Positions 1-6,210 of a DNA stretch of 9,957 bases are shown here, piece by piece. Origin of the DNA: CAZPUI01 sp964415525 (GTDB lineage Bacteria > Acidobacteriota > Holophagae > Holophagales > Holophagaceae); assembly GCA_964415525.1 (NCBI GenBank), contig CAYQAS010000137.1, positions 1 to 9,957 on the forward strand, given 5' to 3'. The stretch's first letter is position 1, and every line of letters starts with the position of its first letter. Made by a program: the position numbers and the translations under genes. The notes beneath the pieces were generated by a model. It was not told where the DNA came from and ran no database searches. It was given only the letters and a program-made list of their open reading frames with translations.

Positions 1-459
1 GTGGCGAAGCAGACGGGTCGCGACTTGGTGCTCTATCCCGGCTTCTGCATCGTGCACGGGCAGTTCACGGCCCGCCGCGTCGCGGCCCTGAGGGCCCAGC
101 ATCACGAAGCCAAGCTCATCGTGCACCCCGAGTGCGACGCCTCTGTGAGCGCTCTCGCAGACTTTGTGGGCTCCACCGCCGCACTGCTGAAATACGTCCA
201 GCAGAGCCCGGAGCACACCTTCATCGTGGGCACGGAGATCGGAATCCTGCACCAGATGCAGAAGCTGCGGCCTGACGCAGCGCTCGTCCCGATTCCCGCT
301 GACAGCGGCTGCAACTGCGCCCTGTGCCCCTATATGAAACTCAACTCCATGGAGAAGCTCTACTTGGCCCTGCGCGACCTGAAGCCGGAGATCACCATGG
401 ACGAACCCACCCGTCAGGCCGCGCTGCGCCCCCTGGAGCGGATGCTGGCCCTCGGCTGA
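1..459 (+). CDS. nadA: Quinolinate synthase, C-terminal part (5' end outside window)
   Basis: Quinolinate synthase condenses iminoaspartate with dihydroxyacetone phosphate to give quinolinate, the precursor of NAD, using a [4Fe-4S] cluster in the cytoplasm. The visible 152 residues match the second half of NadA. An HPEC motif at residues 42-45 carries one cluster cysteine, GTEIG lies at 77-81, and a CxCxxC cluster (Cys104, Cys106, Cys109) is followed by PYMKLNS, matching the C-terminal cysteine region of the family. The frame is open to the window edge. The GTG at position 1 is almost certainly internal, because the family is about 300-370 residues long and the N-terminal domain with the first cluster cysteine is missing. 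The gene ends 4 nt before the next start codon, which suggests co-transcription. The family call is sure; exactly which C-terminal cysteine binds the cluster is inferred. Confidence 0.95.
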   Translation: MAKQTGRDLVLYPGFCIVHGQFTARRVAALRAQHHEAKLIVHPECDASVSALADFVGSTAALLKYVQQSPEHTFIVGTEIGILHQMQKLRPDAALVPIPADSGCNCALCPYMKLNSMEKLYLALRDLKPEITMDEPTRQAALRPLERMLALG

Positions 460-463
460 TCCC

Positions 464-1612
464 ATGCTCCTGCTGCTGGCCCTGCCGGTGGTGGCACTCC
501 AGATGCTCCACGCCTGGAGCCTGGGGCGTGTCTGGCCCTCCCATCGCCGCCTCATCGTGCGAGGGCTGCTCGTCTTCAACCTGCTGCTGTTGCTTTTCCC
601 CCTCGCCGTGTTCACGGGCTGGGTTCCCATCCCCATCCAGCTCGGTCTGCGCAGCCTCGGCCACGGGGTGGTCCACTTCCAGGTCTTCACGGGCTTCCAC
701 CTGCTCTTCGCCCTGTCGGATGCCGGGATTCAGAAACTGCGAAACCGACAGCGCTCCCCTTCTGCCGGACGCACCCTTCTCTATTGCGCCATCGCCCTTG
801 GGCTGACCGGAACCTTCGCACACCTGGGCCCGCGCACCACGGATTCACCTCGGGTGGTGCATGTCGACATGGTCTGTCCAGATCTCCCCCCTGGGCTGGA
901 GGGCCTTCGCATCGCGCACCTCAGCGATCTACATGCGGGTCCTCATGCCGACTTGAAGCGATTGCAGCACTGGCGCGCCCTCGCCGAAGCCGAACACCCT
1001 GACCTCCTGGCGCTGACGGGCGACTACGTGGATTCCCGGCCAGAGGAAATGATGGTCGTCTGCGAGGCCTTCCAAGATTTCAACGCCCCCCTCGGCCGCT
1101 TTGCCGTCCTCGGCAACCACGACCACCTGAAGGACAGCCGACCCATCGCCACGGCTCTACGGGGCATTGGCATCGAGGTCGTCGATAACGAAACCCGAAG
1201 CCTCCAACACCAAGGGGCCTCGTTCACCCTGTTCGGACTGCAGGATCCCCAGGCAGCAGCCAGCCCACGCACGTTCGGCCCCGGTCCCACACTGCCGGAT
1301 CTGACGAAAGCCGCCCTTTGGCGCCTCGCCCTCGTCCATCGCCCCGACCAGTGGCCGATGGCCCTGCAGGGCGGTGCCAGCCTGACCTTGTGCGGCCACA
1401 CCCACGGCGGTCAGATCAATCCCCTGGACGGCCTTTCCCCAGCAAAATTCCTCTGGAGCCACATCGCCGGTCCCTATGACAGCCATGGACGCTGGCTCCA
1501 CGTCAGCCCCGGCCTCGGCGTCGTCGGCATCCCGATCCGCATCCAGGCCCCCGGAGAAATCACGATCCTCACCCTGCGACAGAAAAAAACCTTGGCAACC
1601 CAATCTTCCTAG
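464..1612 (+). CDS. Membrane-anchored metallophosphoesterase, YkuE/YaeI-like
   Basis: A 382-residue protein with the full calcineurin-like phosphoesterase motif set in order: SDLH (Asp155, His157), GDY (Asp187), GNHD (Asn218, His219), VHRP (His292) and GHTHGG (His312, His314), ending in a HVSPGLGVVGIPIR stretch typical of the YkuE/YaeI branch. These residues bind two metal ions. The first 120 residues hold about three hydrophobic segments (near 1-18, 31-52 and 104-119), so the catalytic domain is tethered to the inner membrane. Relatives act on phosphodiesters or on lipid-A-type precursors such as UDP-diacylglucosamine, but the substrate here cannot be read from sequence. The ATG lies 4 nt after the nadA stop with no clear Shine-Dalgarno, so translation probably couples to nadA. 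No functional link to NAD synthesis is evident. Confidence 0.9.
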   Translation: MLLLLALPVVALQMLHAWSLGRVWPSHRRLIVRGLLVFNLLLLLFPLAVFTGWVPIPIQLGLRSLGHGVVHFQVFTGFHLLFALSDAGIQKLRNRQRSPSAGRTLLYCAIALGLTGTFAHLGPRTTDSPRVVHVDMVCPDLPPGLEGLRIAHLSDLHAGPHADLKRLQHWRALAEAEHPDLLALTGDYVDSRPEEMMVVCEAFQDFNAPLGRFAVLGNHDHLKDSRPIATALRGIGIEVVDNETRSLQHQGASFTLFGLQDPQAAASPRTFGPGPTLPDLTKAALWRLALVHRPDQWPMALQGGASLTLCGHTHGGQINPLDGLSPAKFLWSHIAGPYDSHGRWLHVSPGLGVVGIPIRIQAPGEITILTLRQKKTLATQSS

Positions 1613-1620
1613 GGCAAACT
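1592..1620 (+). promoter_or_regulatory. Possible sigma70-type promoter for tRNA-Glu
   Basis: TTGGCA at 1592-1597 matches five of six bases of the -35 consensus. It is followed after 17 nt by CAAACT (1615-1620), a poor -10 with three matches. Transcription would start near 1626, a few bases before the tRNA. The site overlaps the last codons of the phosphoesterase gene. Read-through from that gene is an equally good explanation for tRNA expression. Confidence 0.3.
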
Positions 1621-1632
1621 GATTCTTCCGCT

Positions 1633-1707
1633 GGCCCCATCGTCTAGCGGTTAGGACGCCGCCCTCTCACGGCGGTAGCAGGGGTTCGAGTCCCCTTGGG
1701 GCTACCA
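1633..1707 (+). tRNA. tRNA-Glu (anticodon CTC)
   Basis: The 75-nt sequence folds as a complete cloverleaf. The acceptor stem is GGCCCCA with TGGGGCT (a G-U pair at the end). A D-arm follows. The anticodon stem CCGCC/GGCGG encloses the loop CTCTCAC with anticodon CTC at 1666-1668. The variable loop is short, and the T-arm AGGGG-TTCGAGT-CCCCT is standard. CCA is encoded at 1705-1707. It reads GAG codons. The GTCTAG...GGAC D-arm and the anticodon arm closely resemble bacterial tRNA-Glu. It begins 20 nt after the phosphoesterase stop. Confidence 0.97.
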
Positions 1708-1712
1708 CTCAG

Positions 1713-1742
1713 GCACCTAGAGCAATCTAGGTGCTTTTTTTT
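1713..1742 (+). terminator. Intrinsic terminator after tRNA-Glu
   Basis: A perfect 9-bp stem (1713-1721 with 1726-1734) is capped by a GCAA tetraloop of the stable GNRA type and followed directly by eight T residues (1735-1742). It starts 5 nt after the tRNA CCA end and would end transcription of the tRNA and of any nadA-phosphoesterase read-through. Confidence 0.93.
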
Positions 1743-1972
1743 ATTCCGGCATAGGGGTCAGCCCAAAGTGCCCCATGTCCAAAATGGTGGCCAAAACCGG
1801 CCCACGCACAGACCCATCTAGCGGCGGATGGATGCGGACGCTTTCAGTCCACAGCGCGTTGCCTCGCCGAGGATTGTTACCGGCCTGAAGGCGCTGAAGT
1901 CTGTCCCTTCAGTCCCATCCCTCGCGGCCGATACCCCAAGGGCGACAGTCCGTCGTCAGTTTGAGGTTTCCC

Positions 1973-2488
1973 ATGATCCGCTCCCTGGTCGCCTTCTTCG
2001 TCCTCAGCGCCGTCATCGGACTCGCCTTCCTGATGGAGGGAGGCAGGGTGAACGTACTGCTGCATCCACTGATCCCCACCATCGTCATGATCAGCCTCTC
2101 CATTGGATTGGCAGCCTTCTTCCTCTTCTCCAAGGAGGTCCGGCAGCGTGCCCTGAAAGATCTCAAGGAGGGTCAGGCCACCACTCCCGCCTCCGTGGCC
2201 GTATGGCGATTGCTGGAGCGGGCCTCGTACGGTGCGGGCGTCCTTGCCCTGCTCCTGGGCCTCATCATCACCGCCGGATTCCTGGACCAGCCTCCCCACA
2301 TCGTGGGCGGCAAGGTGGGTGCCTGCCTGACGATGCTGGCCTACGGCATCCTCCAGGGCATGGCCATGGCCATGCTGCGGGCCCGAGTGGAGGCTGGGCT
2401 CACGGCTCTCGCCGTACGCTCGCCGCAGGCACCAGCGCCGCCTCACGGGCTGCAGGTAAAGCGGCCAGCAGCCCGGCGCCGAGGGTGA
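1973..2488 (+). CDS. Small four-helix membrane protein, MotA/TolQ/ExbB-like
   Basis: A 171-residue inner-membrane protein with four likely transmembrane helices, near residues 5-21, 33-52, 87-105 and 114-134. Residues 15-40 (a helix, then MEGGRVNVLLHPLIPTIV) look like the start of MotA-type stator proteins, where an LEGG-type turn and a Leu/Pro-rich stretch join helices 1 and 2. Helices 3 and 4 resemble the proton-channel pair of MotA/TolQ/ExbB. The cytoplasmic loop between helices 2 and 3 is only about 35 residues, much shorter than in real stator units, and the tail after residue 150 is Pro/Ala/Arg-rich. No MotB or ExbD partner is nearby. The start chosen is ATG at 1973, preceded by GAGG (1963-1966); a TTG at 1961 in frame has no such site. 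Family kinship is inferred by eye; function is unknown. Confidence 0.75.
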   Translation: MIRSLVAFFVLSAVIGLAFLMEGGRVNVLLHPLIPTIVMISLSIGLAAFFLFSKEVRQRALKDLKEGQATTPASVAVWRLLERASYGAGVLALLLGLIITAGFLDQPPHIVGGKVGACLTMLAYGILQGMAMAMLRARVEAGLTALAVRSPQAPAPPHGLQVKRPAARRRG

Positions 2489-2590
2489 AGGCATGGCGGC
2501 CAGGAGTGGGTCGCGCGCGCCTGACATCAGCCTCTCGACGGAACGACGCACCCGGAAATGAGAATCGCGCCTGTTCTGCCGAAGGATCCC

Positions 2591-2610
2591 CGGGGCCGCG
2601 TCCGGCCCCG
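2591..2610 (+). promoter_or_regulatory. GC-rich leader hairpin before the aldolase RBS
   Basis: CGGGGCCG (2591-2598) pairs perfectly with CGGCCCCG (2603-2610) around a 4-nt loop. The hairpin ends 5 nt before the aldolase Shine-Dalgarno AGGAGG (2616-2621). It has no T-tract, so it is not a terminator. It could affect ribosome access or mRNA stability, or be a by-product of high GC. Confidence 0.4.
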
Positions 2611-2626
2611 TCCCCAGGAGGCACCC

Positions 2627-3541
2627 ATGGCCACCCCCCGCGTGAAGGAGATCCTCTCGTGGTACGCGTCGGAGAACCCCGGCGTGAAGGCGAACCTGGC
2701 GCGGATGATGAATGCCGGTCGGCTGGCGGGCACCGGCAAGTTCGTGATCCTGCCGGTGGACCAGGGCTTCGAGCACGGGCCCGCCCGCAGCTTCGCGCCG
2801 AATGCCCCGGGCTATGACCCGCGCTACCACGTGGAACTGGCCATCGAGGCCGGATGCAATGCCTACGCCGCGCCCCTCGGCTTCCTGGAGGCCGTCGCCT
2901 CGGATTACGCGGGCGACATCCCCCTCATCCTGAAGCTCAACAACAGCGACAGCCTCAGCAAGGGCGAGCCCTGCAGCGCCGTCACCGCGGGCGTCGAGGA
3001 CGCGCTACGCCTGGGTTGCGCTGCCATCGGCTACACCATCTACCCCGGCAGTGGGGAGCGGAACCGCATGTTCGAGGACCTGAGGGAGCTCATCGTGGAG
3101 GCCAAGGCGGTGGGTCTGCCCACGGTGGTCTGGGCCTACCCCAGGGGCGAGGGCATCAGCAAGGATGGCGAGACGGCGTTGGATGTCGTGGCTTACGCCG
3201 CCCAGATCGCCTGCCAGCTCGGGGCCCACGTCGTGAAGGTGAAGCCGCCCACGGCCTTCCTGGAGCAGGCGGAGGCGAAGAAGGTCTATGAGAAGCAGGG
3301 CATCCCGAACGGCACGCTGCGAGAGCGGGTGGCCCACGTGGTGCAGGGCGCCTTCGCGGGGCGGCGCATCGTGATCTTCAGCGGCGGCGCCGCCAAGGGC
3401 ACGGAGACCGTGCTGGAGGAGGTCCGCGAGCTGGCTGCCGGCGGCGCTTTCGGCTCCATCATGGGTCGCAACGCCTTCCAGCGTCCCAAGGCGGAGGCCA
3501 TCGCGCTGCTTCATGCGGTGATGGACACCTACCGAGGCTAG
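2627..3541 (+). CDS. fbaB: Class I fructose-bisphosphate aldolase (DhnA/FbaB type)
   Basis: A cytoplasmic, Schiff-base-forming aldolase of 304 residues that reversibly splits fructose-1,6-bisphosphate into glyceraldehyde-3-phosphate and dihydroxyacetone phosphate in glycolysis and gluconeogenesis. The TIM-barrel landmarks of the archaeal/FbaB (DhnA) family are present: LPVDQGFEHG at residues 42-51, LKLNNSDSL at 102-110, YTIYPGS at 136-142 with the likely catalytic Tyr, HVVKVKPPT at 201-209 with the likely Schiff-base lysine (Lys204 or Lys206), and the phosphate-binding loops FSGGAAKG (251-258) and GRNAFQRP (280-287). Start is ATG at 2627, set by a strong AGGAGG 5 nt upstream; an in-frame ATG at 2558 lacks a ribosome site and would add an Arg/Pro-rich tail. 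It appears to be its own transcription unit, ending in a terminator. Confidence 0.93.
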   Translation: MATPRVKEILSWYASENPGVKANLARMMNAGRLAGTGKFVILPVDQGFEHGPARSFAPNAPGYDPRYHVELAIEAGCNAYAAPLGFLEAVASDYAGDIPLILKLNNSDSLSKGEPCSAVTAGVEDALRLGCAAIGYTIYPGSGERNRMFEDLRELIVEAKAVGLPTVVWAYPRGEGISKDGETALDVVAYAAQIACQLGAHVVKVKPPTAFLEQAEAKKVYEKQGIPNGTLRERVAHVVQGAFAGRRIVIFSGGAAKGTETVLEEVRELAAGGAFGSIMGRNAFQRPKAEAIALLHAVMDTYRG

Positions 3542-3564
3542 AGCCTCCAGAGCGGTGCCCAGCG

Positions 3565-3601
3565 AAGGGCCCCACGCCTCGGACTGGTGTGGGGCCCTTT
3601 C
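3565..3601 (+). terminator. Terminator between convergent genes
   Basis: An 11-bp stem (3565-3575 with 3589-3599, core GGGCCCCAC/GTGGGGCCC) surrounds a 13-nt loop 23 nt after the aldolase stop. The T-tract is short (TTT at 3598-3600). The minus-strand gene ends at 3620, so the same hairpin may also stop transcription from that side, where the T-run is even shorter. Confidence 0.7.
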
Positions 3602-3619
3602 TGCAGACTCGAGAACCGG

Positions 3620-5407
3620 CTATTCGGCGAGATCCAGCCAGCTGAACCACAAGGGGTGCGTTTCCTTGTACCAGCGCAGGATCTCCCGCAGCTTGGTCTG
3701 GGACGCGGGCGGAATCACCTCTGCGGGGATGCGGTCGAAGTGGACACGGATGTGGTCCTGCTGGGGGAATTCCAGCGCCTCAGAGCAAAGGGTCTGCAGC
3801 TCGTTGCGGATGCGGCCAGAGTCGGAGATGCGCACGGGCCGATGCTGGTAGTCCTCGCCGCCCATGAAGCGGCTGAGCAGCGGATTGAAGATGAACCAGC
3901 TGTGCTCCATGGATTCCATCAGGCGCAAGGTGAAGGTGATGCGTTTGTCGCCTCGGGCACCCGCAAGGCCTACGGTCACCTTGTAGAGCCCCGCCTCCAG
4001 CTCCTCCACGCCCGGTGCACCGGTGTAGGGATCGGGGCACATGTAGCCGGAGACAGCCAGGACGTCCCATTTCTTCTCGGGGAAGAAGTCCCCGGCATCG
4101 AGGCGCGCGGTGTGGAGCGGAATGCCCGCGTCCCGAGCGTCCTCGATCATGGCGCGGTAGTGCGTGAGTACGGCGGCATCCAGTTCCCGATCCAGGAGCG
4201 CCCCGAGCCGATCGGCGAAGTCCGGAGCGTCGGGTTCCAGCTCCATGATCATGCGCTCGCGGTCGTAGGGCACTTCGAAGGCAGAGGTGAAGGGTGTGAT
4301 GCAGGCGACGAGACCCAGCATCGGCGCGAGACTGGCGGCCTGGATCGCCTCGGCGGACGCGGCGTAGCCGTCGCACAGAAACAGGTGCCGCTCGCCCTCC
4401 ACCTCGTGGATCCCGATGTGGAAGGTCGGCGCATAGGTGCCAGATTCCGTGAAGGCGGTGAAGCCCGTGGGGAGCGGATCGCCTTCCACCACGATGTGGG
4501 CGCCGAGGTCCTGCCACTCCTTCCAGAGCCCCTGGATGCGCATCTCGCGACTTTTGCCCCCCAGGGTCCAGACGTGGATGTGCTCCGGGCGGATGTCGGG
4601 GTAGGTCATCTGGATGGCGCGCATCACCTGGGCGCGGGGGGTGCGGAAGGAGAGGAGGATTGACTCCGCCGCCGCCAGCTCCGCCACCGCCTTGGGCAGG
4701 AAGAGGTTACCCATGTAGCCCTCGTAGGGCCGCGTCACCGCAAGGGGCTGGTCGAACACGTGGAGGATGGTCATGGGGCCCGTTTCGGCGCCCTTGGAGA
4801 AGCGGGACGTGTTCTCCAGGGTGTCGATGGCGGCGCCCCACACGGTGATGCCCGCGGCCTTGATATCCCGGTAGAACTGGTCCCAGCCGTAGTTGTCGTG
4901 ATTGAGCAGCCGCACGATCTTGCGGTCCAGCCAGTGGGCCACGGCGGGCCGGGCGTAGACGCGGCCGAAGCCGAGCTGCGGGTTGGAGCCCATCTCCGGC
5001 GTCTCACCGGCCTTCGGCATGAGGCCCTCGCCCATGCAGACCATGATCGCGTGGTTCTCCGGGAGCTGGCGGGTCAGGTACCAGAGGCTCTCGCTCATGG
5101 CGTAGGCGGAGATGGCATCCGCCTCCTTCTTGACCTGGTTCAGCCCGGCCTTGTCGAGGCCCTTGCCCGCGCCGTAGCGGCCGAAGATCCGCGTCCCCAG
5201 GGCCGTCACCGCGCCCGTGACCGCCAGAAGGCGCTCCAGACTGCCCTCCATGAAAGAGATGTCCGTGGTGAACTCCTTGGCCGGTTCACCCCGTACCCAG
5301 TCGATCTCCACATTCTCCAGCCACAAATGGAAGCGGCCGAGGATGGGCCGTGCATCGAAAGCCCACTGGGCGATGCGGTTCCGGTCCTCCTGGTTGCGAG
5401 CGGGCAT
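3620..5407 (-). CDS. Conserved-looking 595-residue protein of unknown function
   Basis: A long, compositionally normal soluble protein with no signal peptide and no transmembrane segment. I do not recognise its family and see no standard nucleotide-binding loop, metal motif or catalytic signature. Stretches that look conserved and structured are TDISFMEGSLERLL (48-61), GRYGAGKGLDKAGLNQVKKEAD (split by eye at 77-98), CMGEGLMPKAGE (124-135), NHDNYGWDQFYRDI (169-182), ESGTYAPTFHIGIHE (321-335) and LCDGYAASAEAIQAAS (344-359). Histidines, cysteines and acidic residues in these stretches could serve an active site. The start ATG at 5407 has AAAGGAG 6-7 nt upstream; an earlier in-frame ATG at 5551 would add 48 low-quality residues. 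It converges with the aldolase gene, 78 nt apart. A role in sugar-phosphate metabolism is a guess from position only. The coding call is firm because all antisense frames lack recognisable content. Confidence 0.85.
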   Translation of the reverse strand: MPARNQEDRNRIAQWAFDARPILGRFHLWLENVEIDWVRGEPAKEFTTDISFMEGSLERLLAVTGAVTALGTRIFGRYGAGKGLDKAGLNQVKKEADAISAYAMSESLWYLTRQLPENHAIMVCMGEGLMPKAGETPEMGSNPQLGFGRVYARPAVAHWLDRKIVRLLNHDNYGWDQFYRDIKAAGITVWGAAIDTLENTSRFSKGAETGPMTILHVFDQPLAVTRPYEGYMGNLFLPKAVAELAAAESILLSFRTPRAQVMRAIQMTYPDIRPEHIHVWTLGGKSREMRIQGLWKEWQDLGAHIVVEGDPLPTGFTAFTESGTYAPTFHIGIHEVEGERHLFLCDGYAASAEAIQAASLAPMLGLVACITPFTSAFEVPYDRERMIMELEPDAPDFADRLGALLDRELDAAVLTHYRAMIEDARDAGIPLHTARLDAGDFFPEKKWDVLAVSGYMCPDPYTGAPGVEELEAGLYKVTVGLAGARGDKRITFTLRLMESMEHSWFIFNPLLSRFMGGEDYQHRPVRISDSGRIRNELQTLCSEALEFPQQDHIRVHFDRIPAEVIPPASQTKLREILRWYKETHPLWFSWLDLAE

Positions 5408-5520
5408 GCCGTTCTCCTTTTGCGGTGTTCTTCCAGTACAACGCGTGGAGAGCCCAGCCGCCACCCGAAATCCGACGTGGGTACAGCACCCCGCCCTCCT
5501 ATGGTCGGTCGGGATCGCCT

Positions 5521-5564
5521 CAGGCGCCGGTTCCAGGGGGTTCACCGGCACGGAACCCCGCCTG
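5521..5564. repeat. Interrupted inverted repeat (hairpin)
   Basis: CAGGCG (5521-5526) pairs with CGCCTG (5559-5564). After a small internal mismatch, GGTTCC (5529-5534) pairs with GGAACC (5552-5557), leaving a 17-nt loop. An alternative, overlapping pair is GGTTCAC (5539-5545) with GTGAACC (5564-5570). No T-run follows on either strand. It could be an operator or a leader structure of the minus-strand transcript. Confidence 0.45.
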
Positions 5565-5674
5565 TGAACCTAGTCAACTTCAAACCCGAAGCGTCGGAAC
5601 GGGGAAATGCCCCGGCGAATCGCTCGACGCTCCCATTGAGACAGCACCCGACGCTCCCGATCGATGAACCAACA

Positions 5675-5703
5675 TTGGCGCCGACCAGACTCCTGCCTAT
5701 GTT
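5675..5703 (+). promoter_or_regulatory. Candidate sigma70-type promoter for the repeat protein
   Basis: TTGGCG (5675-5680) and TATGTT (5698-5703) each match four of six consensus bases and are exactly 17 nt apart. Transcription would start near 5710, giving a leader of about 22 nt that includes the strong AAGGAGG ribosome site at 5721-5727. Confidence 0.4.
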
Positions 5704-5731
5704 TCCCGGCGTCTCAGCGAAAGGAGGCACC

Positions 5732-6121
5732 ATGCGAGTCCTGGCACTGATGCTAGCGGTCTGCTGCGTCGGCACGCTCTCCGCCCAGCTCGACAAGATC
5801 AAGAAGGCCGCCAAGGGGGCCGGCAAAGCCGCCGGTACCGCGGCGAAACAGACCTCCCAGGCAGCCAAGGAAGTGAAGAAGGATGCAACCGCCGTGGCGA
5901 AGGAGGTCAAGAAGGACGCCACAGCTGCCGGCCAGGTCGTCAAGAAGGATGCCCAGGCGGTCGGGCACGAGGCCAAGAAGGGTGCCACTGCTGTGGGGCA
6001 GGGCGTGAAGAAGGAAGTGAACAAACAGCCCGAAGTCCAGCTCGGAAAGAAGGTGGTCAAGGGGGCCAAGGAGACCGGCAGCGCCTTCAAGGAAGGCGTG
6101 AAGGAAGGCGTGAAAAAGTAG
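5732..6121 (+). CDS. Exported Lys/Ala-rich protein with 11-residue repeats
   Basis: A 129-residue protein starting with a likely signal peptide (residues 1-18, hydrophobic core from Leu4, probable cut after LSA). The adjacent Cys11-Cys12 do not form a proper lipobox. The mature part is extremely rich in Lys and Ala and contains an 11-residue repeat: KEVKKDATAVA (46-56), KEVKKDATAAG (57-67), QVVKKDAQAVG (68-78), HEAKKGATAVG (79-89) and a decayed fifth unit to about 100. An 11-mer amphipathic helix of this kind is typical of group 3 LEA-like and some surface or apolipoprotein-like helices. This suggests a flexible helix in the periplasm, with strong positive charge that could bind membranes, polyanions or DNA. 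Function is unknown. Start ATG 5732 is fixed by AAGGAGG (5721-5727) and the signal peptide, although the frame stays open far upstream. It has its own terminator. Confidence 0.85.
   Translation: MRVLALMLAVCCVGTLSAQLDKIKKAAKGAGKAAGTAAKQTSQAAKEVKKDATAVAKEVKKDATAAGQVVKKDAQAVGHEAKKGATAVGQGVKKEVNKQPEVQLGKKVVKGAKETGSAFKEGVKEGVKK
5867..5998 (+). repeat. Four tandem 33-bp coding repeats
   Basis: Four in-frame units of 33 bp encode residues 46-89 of the exported repeat protein. Each contains a GTCAAGAAGGATGCC-like core (Val/Ala-Lys-Lys-Asp-Ala). Units 1 and 2 are the most alike at protein level. The copies differ at many third positions, so they are diverged rather than freshly duplicated. Confidence 0.8.
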
Positions 6122-6140
6122 CGCAAGTCCTCGTGCCTTC

Positions 6141-6173
6141 CCAGGGGCCCTGCGGGGCCCCTGGTTGTTTTTT
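6141..6173 (+). terminator. Strong intrinsic terminator
   Basis: A perfect 10-bp stem CCAGGGGCCC/GGGCCCCTGG (6141-6150 with 6155-6164) with a 4-nt loop is followed by TTGTTTTTT (6165-6173). It lies 19 nt after the repeat-protein stop and insulates it from the pentapeptide gene. Confidence 0.95.
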
Positions 6174-6210
6174 CGGGACGGCCTAACCTTGCCGTCACAG
6201 GGGGCGTGCC

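Larger units (their letters stand above)
5408..5731. other. Divergent intergenic region, 324 bp
   Basis: No gene is seen here. It separates the minus-strand 595-residue gene from the plus-strand repeat protein and should hold both promoters. It contains a 12-bp interrupted hairpin (5521-5564), two direct copies of CGACGCTCCC (5625-5634 and 5649-5658) and a plausible promoter at 5675-5703. I found no good promoter for the minus-strand gene. Confidence 0.6.

Noticed and set aside
1894..1912. Hairpin CTGAAG/CTTCAG upstream of the MotA-like gene
   Set aside because: A 6-bp stem with a 7-nt loop and no tail or conserved riboswitch features is too weak to call.
1828..2817. Long plus-strand frame of about 329 codons
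   Set aside because: It overlaps both the MotA-like gene and the aldolase in another frame, has Arg/Pro/Gly-rich low-quality content and no ribosome site. It is a GC-driven shadow.
3587..4663. 358-codon plus-strand frame opposite the 595-residue gene
   Set aside because: It lacks a ribosome site and any recognisable motif. The minus-strand reading has normal composition and a good start.
4760..5731. Open frame extending the exported repeat protein upstream
   Set aside because: It is antisense to the 595-residue gene. The strong AAGGAGG site and the signal peptide fix the start at 5732.
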